Source: Zavarzinella formosa DSM 19928
GTDB taxonomy: Bacteria > Planctomycetota > Planctomycetia > Gemmatales > Gemmataceae
DNA length: 49,151 nucleotides
NCBI RefSeq assembly: GCF_000255705.1
Contig: NZ_JH636442.1
Span: 488,019 to 537,169 of the forward strand
Reading direction: 5' to 3'
Part shown: positions 1 through 7,851 of the stretch, one piece after another
How the letters are laid out: each line of letters begins with the position of its first letter
Numbering within the stretch: position 1 is the first letter of the stretch
Translations under genes and position numbers: made by a program
The notes under the pieces: model-generated
Database searches by the model: none
The model's input: the letters and a program-made list of their open reading frames with translations, nothing else
What the model was told of the DNA's origin: nothing

Positions 1-363
1 TCTGGTGAGTCCAAGGATGTTGTTGATTGTTCGCAGAAGATCCTGATCCGCGCGGCGCTTGGGGACGTAGCTCACCGCTCCCTTTTGCAAAGCCTCGGCC
101 GCGACATCCTCTGAACCGAAGTCGGTCATCAGGATGCTGGGAAGCATCGGATGCTCGCGGGTACAGGCTTCGATCAATTGAAGCCCGGTCATTCCCGGCA
201 TCATGAGATCGGTGAGGAGCAAGTCCGGCACGGACTGTCCGATTCGTTTCAGCGCGTCAGGGCCGTTTAAGACCAATTCGACGACGTAGCCTTCCTTTTC
301 GATGAGCTTTTTGAAATGGAAGGCTTGGGTCGGGCTGTCCTCGGCAATCAGAATCAATGACAT
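1..363 (-). CDS. Response regulator receiver protein (C-terminus outside window)
   Basis: This is the N-terminal 121 codons of a CheY-like receiver domain read on the minus strand; the frame is still open at base 1, so the protein is partial. The start at 363 follows a GGGAAG ribosome-binding site seven bases upstream. Receiver signatures are visible: the acidic pocket AED at residues 7-9, the phospho-acceptor Asp52 in LLLTDLMMPGMTG, the switch Thr80 in ILMTD, and the conserved Lys102 in VPKRR. The family role is phosphotransfer from a histidine kinase. No output domain is visible before the window edge, so it could be a stand-alone receiver or have an effector domain. The pattern AEDSPTQA at the N-terminus is typical of receivers that pair with hybrid kinases. 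Identification as a receiver is secure; the pathway is unknown. Confidence 0.9.
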   Translation of the reverse strand, partial: MSLILIAEDSPTQAFHFKKLIEKEGYVVELVLNGPDALKRIGQSVPDLLLTDLMMPGMTGLQLIEACTREHPMLPSILMTDFGSEDVAAEALQKGAVSYVPKRRADQDLLRTINNILGLTR

Positions 364-1230
364 GGAAAATCTTCCCAAGGAACCGGCTGTGTCGCTTGAA
401 AAACGACGGCCGTTCCGTCAGTTTCCGGATGTCGGGAGACGAGCAAACCGGGCGTCACAAGCGTCAAAGCCGTCACGCCCGAGGGGAAGGATACCATGTC
501 GGGCGAGACGGGAACAGGATAACTTGTCACGTGTCCGAAAAATGGCTATGATTGGGTCACCCCTGCGGTGTTCGAGATTGGCACGAACATTTTGCGGCGA
601 ACCGATGTGAAACCCGATGGAGACCTTTCAAAATCCGATTGGTGCTGCAAGCCCACCGCCCCTTTTCGGAGGGAATCGTAGTGGTGATCCAAATATCCAG
701 CCGGGAGGTTTCCACTTTAATTTCGGGTTCCCACAAAACGTTCCACACGGCACAGGCGGGGGTGTTTTTCATTTTGCTGTCTCATCTGTGCTTTACAGAT
801 GAGCCCGCCCGGCAAATTTGTCGGACGGCAGACAACATCCATCAGTAATGACGCGACTCCCCGAGTGAAAACGAAGGGATCGAGTCGTTTCTTCCTTTCT
901 CCAAACTTGTTGTGAAAATTCACCCGTCCGGCGTGTGCCCCTGAAACAACTGCTTCAAATTTTTCGGCGAATTCAGGCGAGTTTTTCTCTTGGCGAAGAT
1001 TTCATGTCCGGGGAAAATCTGAGAACGGAGATTGAAGGCGAAGGGATAGTGAAAACGCATCGGCATTCATTGATGCGTTTCGGCCGGGAGGCTGTCCGAT
1101 GGAGGCGGAAATTAATCAACAAAATCACGTGTGAACACATGAAGATTAGTTGATGTGAAATTTCCGCAAAGCCGAAACTCCGTTAAAAACAAGGAGTTTG
1201 GCGGTTGTGCCGATGATTCCGAAAAAGTAA
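364..1230. other. Intergenic region with inverted repeats, no convincing gene
   Basis: No open frame here has a credible start, composition and recognisable protein. The stretch contains the minus-strand promoter region of the response regulator and several clean stem-loops: 781-803 (9-bp perfect arms, 5-base loop), 1053-1080 (9-bp perfect arms, 10-base loop) and 1171-1202 (GCC plus AAACTCC paired with GGAGTTT plus GGC, one bulged base). None is followed by a T-run, so they are not ordinary intrinsic terminators. A 61-codon Gly/Pro-rich frame at 617-802 was considered and not called. The base composition is less GC-rich than the flanking genes, which fits non-coding sequence. Confidence 0.6.
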
Positions 1231-1233
1231 GGC

Positions 1234-1261
1234 TTGACAAGGCCGCAGGCCAATGTAACAT
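1234..1261 (+). promoter_or_regulatory. Candidate sigma-70 type promoter upstream of the structured region
   Basis: A perfect TTGACA -35 (1234-1239) is followed after 16 bases by TAACAT (1256-1261), a 4/6 match to the -10 consensus. Transcription from it would begin near 1268 and run through the hairpin-rich stretch to the terminator at 1726-1772, giving a transcript of roughly 500 bases. With read-through it would continue into metH. This is a consensus match only. Confidence 0.4.
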
Positions 1262-1439
1262 CTCGCCATCGCTTGGTCGCCCTCCACCCATCGACGGGAT
1301 TCAGAATGGCTCTTCGCAAGAACGACAACGGGACCGCCCTTCCCGAAAGCCCTGCTTGCCGCTTCGCCATGACCACGATTGGTTTGGCATTCGCCGAACC
1401 GGAACACCGACACCGCGACTCGGAATCTCCAACGCGGTA

Positions 1440-1725
1440 ATCTCTCTACCCCGATCAACGAAAATCGTTGATTTCAATCCATCGTCGTTCGAAAACGAAC
1501 GGCCACGAAACGCCTCGCCGCGAAGCCGTGCCATGTTTCCATGCGGAAACATGAGGCCGGTTCCGGCGACCATGAGACCGCTGGCTCAGGTCATCCGGGG
1601 CATGGATGTCCCCAGGTATTCGCCACAGAAGCGCGTGGGTCGGGGAGCCTTTGCTCCCTCCGCGACCTGAGACCAGTTGGAAATGAGGCAATCGGGGGGC
1701 GCATGACGTGCCTTTCGCCTCGTAA
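1440..1725 (+). ncRNA. Candidate structured RNA or regulatory leader before metH
   Basis: On the plus strand this segment is a run of stem-loops. 1454-1472 has 7-bp arms with an AAAAT loop. 1486-1501 has 6-bp arms with an AAAA loop. 1532-1553 has 9-bp arms with a 4-base loop. A closed three-way element spans 1581-1676: CTGGCTCAGGTC (1581-1592) pairs with GACCTGAG-A-CCAG (1664-1676, one bulge) and encloses two hairpins, 1597-1613 and 1632-1664. A further pairing of GAGGC (1685-1689) with GCCTC (1717-1721) leads directly into the terminator. Its position immediately before metH, with a terminator about 110 bases before the start codon, would fit a transcription-attenuating leader or a separate small RNA. 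I could not match it to the conserved cores of the cobalamin, SAM or SAH riboswitches, RNase P, tmRNA, SRP RNA or 6S RNA. The structure is seen in the sequence; the role is inferred. Confidence 0.45.
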
Positions 1726-1772
1726 GGCCCCTCCCGGGACAAGGATTCGTCCGAAGGGAGGGGCCGCTTTTT
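1726..1772 (+). terminator. Strong intrinsic terminator upstream of metH
   Basis: A perfect 10-bp GC-rich stem (GGCCCCTCCC at 1726-1735 with GGGAGGGGCC at 1756-1765) has a smaller GGAC/GTCC hairpin inside its loop and is followed by GCTTTTTC. It ends whatever transcript crosses the structured region, about 108 bases before the metH start codon. Confidence 0.8.
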
Positions 1773-1880
1773 CTCTTTCGTTTCACACGCATTGAATGGG
1801 TTCGTCCACTGGATGACGAACCCTCGCCCTCTTATCCTCTCCTATACTTCTAGATTGCCCCCTTGCGGAAGCGATGACCC

Positions 1881-4800
1881 ATGCCGGCTGATTTCCTGAG
1901 CCTGCTCGACGAACGAGTTCTGATCCTTGACGGCGGCATGGGCACGAGCCTCCACCGCTACAAGCCGACCGACAAGGACTGGGGGTACGCCCCGAACGGC
2001 AAATCCCTCCTCAACCTTTCGGATGCCCTCGTCTATACCCACCCGGAGTGGATCAAGGACATTCACCGCGGTTTCTTTGCCGCCGGATGCGATGGCATCG
2101 AAACAAACACCTTCAATGCCACCCAACTGGTTCTCGATGAATTCGGGATGGGCGACAAGCTGGAGGAGATCAACCGGCTGAATATTCGTCTGGCTCGGGA
2201 AGCCGCCGACGAGTTCGCCACGCCGGATCGCCCCCGGTTCGTCATCGGTTCGGTCGGCCCCGGCACTAAAATGCCCTCGCTCACCGATCCGGCCATTTAT
2301 GCGAACTTCGACACTCTTGCGGAAGCGTATCGTCGTCAATTGCAGATCATGATCGAAGAGCGGGTCGATGCTATCCTGATCGAAACCTGTTTTGATGTGT
2401 TGCAAGCCAAGTGTGTGGCCATCACCGCCATTGAAGAAATGAAGCGGGCCGGGGTGCGTTTGCCGCTGATGGTTCAACTGACCATCATTGACGCGAACAA
2501 GAAGATGCTGCCGGGGACCGACATCCCGGCGGCTCTCGTCGCCCTCGAACCGATCAGCGAGATTGATATTCTCGGCATGAACTGCGGCGTCGGCCCGGAC
2601 TTGATGAACGACGATGTTCGTCACCTGAGCCGCCACAGCAGCAAACGCTTCAGTGTGTTGCCAAACGCCGGGTTGCCGGAAACTCGCGGAGATGAAACAT
2701 ACTTCCCGCTTGACCCGGCCGGGCTGGCCGACTGGCTGGCCCGCTTTGTCAATGAGTACGGGGCCAGCATCATCGGCGGGTGTTGCGGAACAACGCACGA
2801 ACATCTTGCCGCCGTGGTCAAAAAATTGCACGGCACTCGCCCCGCCGCCCGGAAGGTGACTTATCTTCCGGCTGTTTGCAGTCTCCAATCTGCCCAAGAG
2901 TTGATTGTCGATCAACGTCCGCTGTTGGTTGGCGAGCGAACCAACACCAACGGATCACGAAAGTTCAAGCAACTGCTGGAGAAGGACGACTGGCACGGGC
3001 TGGTTGAAATGGCCCGTGAACAAGAACGCGAAGGCGTTCACGTTCTAGATGTGTGCGTCGATTATGTCGGCCGCGACGGCGTGCGGGACATGAAAGAGGT
3101 CATCAAGCGTTACAACGAGGTGCTGACCAAGCCGCTGATGCTCGACAGCACGGAAGTGCCGGTGATCGAGGCGGCGCTCAAGCTCTGTTCCGGCAAGACG
3201 ATCATCAACAGCATCAACTTGGAAGACGGCCGGAAGACGCTCGATCCCAAGACGATTCTCGCCAAAAAATACGGGGCCGCCTTGGTGGCCCTGACGATCG
3301 ACGAAAAGGGGCAGGCCGACACGGTTGAATGGAAGTTTGAAGTCGCCAAACGCATTTACGACATTGTGGTGCATGAATACGGCATTCCCCCCACGGACTT
3401 GATGTTCGACCCGCTGGTGTTCCCGGTGACCACAGGGCAGGAACAAACACGCAAATCGGCCATCGCCACGTTTGAAGCGATCCGAAGAATCAAAACGGAA
3501 CTGCCTGGCGCGCTGACCCACGTTGGCCTGTCAAATTGTTCGTTCGGCTTGTCGCCGTACACTCGGCAGGTGTTGAACTCGGTCTATCTGCACTACGCGC
3601 TCGAATATGGGCTGGACTCTGCGATTCTGCACGCGGCCAAAATCATGCCGCTGGCCAATATCGATCCGGTCGGCATGGAGTTGTGCCGCCGTCTCTTGTT
3701 TGACGAGCGGAAGTTCGACGCCGAGGGGAATTGCGTCGAAGATCCCCTGCAAATGTTGATCGAACATTATGCGGACAAAAAGACCGAATCGAAAAAGGGG
3801 CAATCGCTCGGCGAGACCGTGGAGGAACGCCTCAAGGAAGCCATTATCCAAGGTCGGCGAGAAACATTGATCGCCGACCTCGACACCGCCCGACAGCAAT
3901 ATTCCCCGATCGATATCATCAACCGGATTCTGCTGGATGGCATGAAGGTCGTTGGCGAACTGTTCGGCAGCGGCAAGATGCAGCTTCCCTTCGTGCTGCA
4001 ATCAGCCGAGGTGATGAAGGCGGCGGTCGCTTATCTCGAAAAATTCATGGAGAAGGTCGAGGGGGCCGAGAAGGGGAAAATTGTTCTCGCCACCGTGAAG
4101 GGCGACGTTCACGACATTGGCAAGAATCTCGTGGACATCATCCTCACCAACAACGGTTACAAGGTCTTCAACCTCGGCATCAAGCAATCCGTGGATGCGA
4201 TGATTGCCGAGTTCCAAAAGTCCAACGCGGACGCCATTGGCATGTCCGGCCTCTTGGTGAAGTCGACGGTCATCATGAAAGAAGACCTCGTCACCATGAA
4301 CGAACGGGGGCTGAACCCGGCGGTGATTCTCGGCGGGGCGGCCCTCAATCGCAAGTACGTCGAGCAGGATTTGCGGGCTATTTACAAAGGCCAGCTTTTC
4401 TACGGCGAAGACGCTTTCGACGGCCTGCGCATCATGGACCAGTTGGTGGCCAAGAAAAAACTCGCCACGGTTGGCAGCGCCGCTTTGAAGGGCGTGGCCG
4501 AGGCCAGTCGGCGAAACGACGGCCGGACCGTGCCCAAGGCTGCCACACTCGACACGATCGACGCGGTCAGCCATCATTTGGTTTGCCCCGGATGTTGTCC
4601 GGCCCATGATCTGGCGGCCACCATCCGCACCCGCCGGTCGCCGTCGTTGCCGCCGGCCCCCGATATGCCGGAACCGCCGTTTCTCGGCAGTCGCATCCGC
4701 AAGAATTTCGATGTTCAGGAAATCTTCCGGTTTCTCAACGAAACGACCTTGTTCAGCACCCAATGGCAGTTCGTCAAAGGGGGCGTGAACCCGACCGAGT

Positions 4801-5489
4801 ATCGCCATCAAATCGAGAACACCGCCCGCCCGGCGCTGGACCGGCTCAAGGCGATGTGCCTTGCGGAAAACGTGATGCAGCCCGCCGTGACCTACGGATT
4901 TTTCCCGGCCGCGAGCGAGGGGAACACGCTGACGATTTACGAAGACGACCGCAAGACGCCGAAGCAGTCGTTCGATTTTCCGCGTCAGGACTTTGCCGAG
5001 TTTCTTTGCCTGAGCGACTATGTCGAACCGGCTCGCGATGGTTTGGCGGTCGATTACGTCGGCTTCATGGCCGTCACCGCCGGACACGAAGTGAGCAGGC
5101 GTTGCAAGGAACTGTACGACAGCGGCAAATATCAGGACTATTTGTTCTTGCACGGGCTGGGCGTGGAAACGGCCGAGGCGCTGGCCGAATACTTCCATCA
5201 GCAGATGCGGATGGAATGGGGCATTGGCGATTCGGACTCCAAAGAAGTGCGAAAGCTCTTCAAGGGGCACTATCGCGGTCGCCGGTATGCCTTCGGTTAT
5301 CCGGCTTGCCCGAATCTGGAAGACCAGACCGGGCTGTTCAACCTCATTGAACCGCAGCGGGTGGGCATTACGCTGACCGAACAGTTCTTGTTGGAACCGG
5401 AACAATCGACAACGGCGATTGTATTCCATCACCCGCAGGCGAAATACTTCAACGTGAAGTCCGGACAGCCACAGTTGGAAGTCGTCTGA
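1881..5489 (+). CDS. metH: Cobalamin-dependent methionine synthase
   Basis: MetH transfers a methyl group from 5-methyltetrahydrofolate via methylcobalamin to homocysteine. The 1202-residue length matches the four-module family. Residues 1-320 are the homocysteine/zinc module with ligands Cys235 (in NCGVGPD) and Cys301/Cys302 (in GGCCGTTHEH). About 345-620 is the pterin-binding barrel (GERTNTNGSRKF, then TGQEQTRKSA and NCSFGLS). About 640-880 is the B12 cap and Rossmann module, with DVHDIG supplying the cobalt ligand His744 and SGLLVKST following. About 925-1200 is the reactivation module, with SRIRKNFDV, QWQFVKGG and GYPACPNLEDQ. The linker between B12 and reactivation modules contains CPGCCPAHD (Cys902, Cys905, Cys906), which I do not recall from the family. 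The start is weakly supported by a ribosome-binding site. Two co-directional genes follow closely, and a hairpin-rich leader lies upstream. Confidence 0.97.
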   Translation: MPADFLSLLDERVLILDGGMGTSLHRYKPTDKDWGYAPNGKSLLNLSDALVYTHPEWIKDIHRGFFAAGCDGIETNTFNATQLVLDEFGMGDKLEEINRLNIRLAREAADEFATPDRPRFVIGSVGPGTKMPSLTDPAIYANFDTLAEAYRRQLQIMIEERVDAILIETCFDVLQAKCVAITAIEEMKRAGVRLPLMVQLTIIDANKKMLPGTDIPAALVALEPISEIDILGMNCGVGPDLMNDDVRHLSRHSSKRFSVLPNAGLPETRGDETYFPLDPAGLADWLARFVNEYGASIIGGCCGTTHEHLAAVVKKLHGTRPAARKVTYLPAVCSLQSAQELIVDQRPLLVGERTNTNGSRKFKQLLEKDDWHGLVEMAREQEREGVHVLDVCVDYVGRDGVRDMKEVIKRYNEVLTKPLMLDSTEVPVIEAALKLCSGKTIINSINLEDGRKTLDPKTILAKKYGAALVALTIDEKGQADTVEWKFEVAKRIYDIVVHEYGIPPTDLMFDPLVFPVTTGQEQTRKSAIATFEAIRRIKTELPGALTHVGLSNCSFGLSPYTRQVLNSVYLHYALEYGLDSAILHAAKIMPLANIDPVGMELCRRLLFDERKFDAEGNCVEDPLQMLIEHYADKKTESKKGQSLGETVEERLKEAIIQGRRETLIADLDTARQQYSPIDIINRILLDGMKVVGELFGSGKMQLPFVLQSAEVMKAAVAYLEKFMEKVEGAEKGKIVLATVKGDVHDIGKNLVDIILTNNGYKVFNLGIKQSVDAMIAEFQKSNADAIGMSGLLVKSTVIMKEDLVTMNERGLNPAVILGGAALNRKYVEQDLRAIYKGQLFYGEDAFDGLRIMDQLVAKKKLATVGSAALKGVAEASRRNDGRTVPKAATLDTIDAVSHHLVCPGCCPAHDLAATIRTRRSPSLPPAPDMPEPPFLGSRIRKNFDVQEIFRFLNETTLFSTQWQFVKGGVNPTEYRHQIENTARPALDRLKAMCLAENVMQPAVTYGFFPAASEGNTLTIYEDDRKTPKQSFDFPRQDFAEFLCLSDYVEPARDGLAVDYVGFMAVTAGHEVSRRCKELYDSGKYQDYLFLHGLGVETAEALAEYFHQQMRMEWGIGDSDSKEVRKLFKGHYRGRRYAFGYPACPNLEDQTGLFNLIEPQRVGITLTEQFLLEPEQSTTAIVFHHPQAKYFNVKSGQPQLEVV

Positions 5490-5498
5490 CCGTCAATC

Positions 5499-6740
5499 AT
5501 GGAAAACCTAGCGCCGCCGGATTGGGACGTGGTCGTGATCGGCGGCGGCGCGGCCGGGCTGATGGCCGCCATCCACGCCGCCGAGCGGGGCCGGCGGGTC
5601 TTGTTGCTTGAAAAGAACCGCAAGCCCGGCGTGAAAATCCTGATGTCCGGCGGCACTCGCTGCAACATCACCCACTCTTGCGATAACCGGGGAATCGTCG
5701 CCGCCTACGGCAAACCCGGCAAATTTTTGCACTCCGCGCTTGCGGCGTTTTCCGTTCAACAAACGATTCAATTATTCGAGGCCGAGGGGGTCGCCACCAA
5801 GGTCGAGGACACGGGGAAAATCTTCCCTGTCAGCAATAAAGCCCTTGATGTGCTGGAGGCCTTGCTCTCCCGGCTTCGTCGCAGCGGGGCCACGCTGGCC
5901 TTGGAGGAACCGGTCAACGAACTTGATCGCGCCGACGCTGGCTTGCGAATCGTCACTCCCAAACGGACAATCAACACTTCGCATGTGATTCTGACCACCG
6001 GCGGCCAGTCATTCCCCGGTTGCGGCACGCGCGGGGATGGTTATCGTTTTGCGGCCAAATTGGGTCACGCCATTGTCGCCCTGAAACCCTCGCTCGTGCC
6101 GATCACCATTGATGTACCTTGGGTCAATGAACTTCGGGGTGTCACCCTCGAAGATGTCGGCATGAAGGTTTTGGAAAAAGACAAAACCCTCTCGGCGAAA
6201 CGCGGCGGTTTCCTCTTCGCCCATTTCGGCCTCACCGGCCCGGCGCCGTTGAATATCAGCAAAGCCATCAGCCTGCACGCAGACCCGAAGAGTCTCGAAC
6301 TCGAGTTGGATTTCCTCCCCGGCCGCATCGATGCCGAGGTTGATGATTTTCTGAAAAACGAATCGCTGAACTCCGGGAAGAAACAACTCGCCAGCGTGCT
6401 GAGTGAGCAACTCCCCCGCCGGCTGGCCGACACGATTCTAACGCTTACAAAACAGCCGCTTGACCGAAAAGCCAGCGGGCTGGCCAAGGCCGACCGCCTT
6501 CAATTAGTGACCGCTATCAAACATCTTCGCATCCCTGTCCGCGGCACGCTCGGCTTCGAGAAAGCCGAAGTGACGGCCGGCGGTGTGTCGCTGGACGAGG
6601 TTGATTCCCGCACGATGCAGAGCAAGATTGTGCCGGGATTGTTCCTCGCCGGGGAGGTGCTGGACTTGGACGGCCCCATCGGCGGCTTCAATTTTCAGGC
6701 AGCGTGGAGCACCGGCTGGCTGGCCGGGCGAAGCGTGTGA
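5499..6740 (+). CDS. HI0933/BaiN-type FAD-dependent flavoprotein
   Basis: The 413-residue protein begins with a dinucleotide-binding fold, VVVIGGGAAGLMAA at residues 11-24, followed by the ribose-binding Glu in VLLLEKN. It continues with the family signature GVKILMSGGTRCNITHS at about residues 47-63. A second FAD-contacting motif is near the C-terminus (GLFLAGEVLDLDGPIGGFNFQAAWSTG). This is the HI0933/YhiN family, also annotated as aminoacetone oxidase family or BaiN-like; members are FAD proteins of mostly unproven substrate. It starts 10 bases after the metH stop, so it is probably co-transcribed with it, though no ribosome-binding site is evident. No transmembrane segment is seen, so it is probably cytoplasmic. 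The family assignment is firm; the reaction is not known. Confidence 0.9.
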   Translation: MENLAPPDWDVVVIGGGAAGLMAAIHAAERGRRVLLLEKNRKPGVKILMSGGTRCNITHSCDNRGIVAAYGKPGKFLHSALAAFSVQQTIQLFEAEGVATKVEDTGKIFPVSNKALDVLEALLSRLRRSGATLALEEPVNELDRADAGLRIVTPKRTINTSHVILTTGGQSFPGCGTRGDGYRFAAKLGHAIVALKPSLVPITIDVPWVNELRGVTLEDVGMKVLEKDKTLSAKRGGFLFAHFGLTGPAPLNISKAISLHADPKSLELELDFLPGRIDAEVDDFLKNESLNSGKKQLASVLSEQLPRRLADTILTLTKQPLDRKASGLAKADRLQLVTAIKHLRIPVRGTLGFEKAEVTAGGVSLDEVDSRTMQSKIVPGLFLAGEVLDLDGPIGGFNFQAAWSTGWLAGRSV

Positions 6741-6760
6741 CCCCTTTCAAGGATTCCATG

Positions 6761-7810
6761 ATGCCTCTCTCAGCGCTGACGAAACCGACGACCGATCCGA
6801 CGCTAATCTTCGAGCATTTCCGCAATGGCTACGGGACGGAACTTCTCACGGTCGCCTGCACGGATTTCGACATCTTCGGCAAGCTGGCGAAGGGGCCGAA
6901 AACCTTCACGGAGTTGAGCGGGGAAACCGGCCTGGCGAATCGAGCGGCGAATGTGCTGTTCACGGCGTTGCGGTCGATGAAACTCATCGAAATTGATTCC
7001 GTCGGCAAATACACCCTCACGCCGGAGGCCCGCGAACATTTGGTTCCGGAAGAATATTTCGAGGTGGGCGGCTATGTCGGTTTGGTGGCTGAAGCTCCGC
7101 AAGTGCGGGCGATGGCCGAGCGGTTGAAGACCAACAAACCGGCCGAGAACCGCAAGGAAGACACGGGGGCCGCGTTCATCTTCCGGCCCGGCCTCGAATC
7201 GGCGATGGATCAAAGCGACTCGGCCCGCCGACTCACGATGGCCCTCGCCGGTCGGGCCAAAAATGTCGCCCCCTATCTCGCGGAAGCCGTTGATCTTTCG
7301 GGGGCGAAGACACTTCTCGACATCGGCGGCGGCACCGGCATCTATGCGATTGCCTTCCTCCAAAAGAATCCGCACCTGAAGGCCATCGTGTGGGATCGGG
7401 CCGAGGTGCTGAAAGTGGCCGGAGAAATGGCCGTCAGCTACGGCGTCGCCAATCGGCTGGAACTCGTGCCGGGGGACATGTTCACCGATCCGGTTCCGTC
7501 GGCGGATGTGATGTTGCTCTCGAACATCCTCCACGATTGGGACGAACCTGAATGCCTGCGATTGCTGAAACGCTGTGCTGATGATCTTCTCGATGGCGGC
7601 CGCTTGTTGGTTCACGACGTATTCTTGGACGACGATTTGGGCGGCCCGTTTCCCATCGCCATGTATTCGGCGGCTTTGTTCACCCTCACGGAAGGGCGGG
7701 CATATGCCGCGGAAGAATACCGCAAATGGTTGATGACCGTCGGTCTGAAGCCGACGGCAAAGATCACACCGACAATGGTGCATTGCGGTGTTCTAGAAGC
7801 AGTTCGCTGA
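6761..7810 (+). CDS. SAM-dependent O-methyltransferase, acetylserotonin-type
   Basis: The 349-residue protein has the two-domain layout of plant/bacterial type 2 O-methyltransferases. An N-terminal winged-helix dimerisation domain covers about residues 1-100 (FDIFGKLAKGPKTFTELSGE). A C-terminal Rossmann methyltransferase follows, with SAM-binding motif TLLDIGGGTGIYAI and the later motif LSNILHDWDEPECLRLL. The family methylates small hydroxylated molecules; the substrate here cannot be inferred. The ATG at 6761 lies seven bases after AAGGA (6749-6753), while the ATG at 6758 is only four bases away; an earlier in-frame start at 6704 would overlap the previous gene. The gene begins about 20 bases after the flavoprotein gene and is the last gene of the metH unit. 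Its stop codon touches the palindromic terminator. Confidence 0.88.
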   Translation: MPLSALTKPTTDPTLIFEHFRNGYGTELLTVACTDFDIFGKLAKGPKTFTELSGETGLANRAANVLFTALRSMKLIEIDSVGKYTLTPEAREHLVPEEYFEVGGYVGLVAEAPQVRAMAERLKTNKPAENRKEDTGAAFIFRPGLESAMDQSDSARRLTMALAGRAKNVAPYLAEAVDLSGAKTLLDIGGGTGIYAIAFLQKNPHLKAIVWDRAEVLKVAGEMAVSYGVANRLELVPGDMFTDPVPSADVMLLSNILHDWDEPECLRLLKRCADDLLDGGRLLVHDVFLDDDLGGPFPIAMYSAALFTLTEGRAYAAEEYRKWLMTVGLKPTAKITPTMVHCGVLEAVR

Positions 7811-7851
7811 AGAAGTAAGCAAAGAAAAGTCTTTTCTTTGCTTACTTCTTC
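7809..7851. terminator. Bidirectional terminator, 21-bp perfect palindrome
   Basis: Bases 7809-7829 and 7831-7851 are perfectly complementary around a single central base, with A-rich and T-rich stretches inside the arms so that it can act in both directions. It lies between the convergent methyltransferase and propeller genes. Its left end includes the last bases of one stop codon and its right end contains the stop codon and last codons of the other gene. Confidence 0.85.

Noticed and set aside
617-802. Gly/Pro-rich frame of 61 codons
   Set aside because: No ribosome-binding site, codon use unlike the neighbours, and the frame ends inside a stem-loop; probably non-coding.
1311-1380. Possible tmRNA with a short tag frame (ALLAASP before a stop)
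   Set aside because: The 5' acceptor sequence and the T-arm with TTCGA at the 3' end are missing, and the tag does not end in LAA.
1155-1670. 171-codon frame on the plus strand before metH
   Set aside because: Composition is low in hydrophobic residues and rich in Arg, Ser and Pro, and the sequence is explained better by stem-loops; no start signal.
1560-1690. Cobalamin riboswitch upstream of metH
   Set aside because: Only GAGACC-like fragments match the B12 box; the conserved GCCACTG and the L5/L13 kissing-loop core are absent.
1842-2915. Long frame antisense to metH (and a second at 4002-5432)
   Set aside because: Shadow frames over a well-supported gene in GC-rich DNA; no family features.
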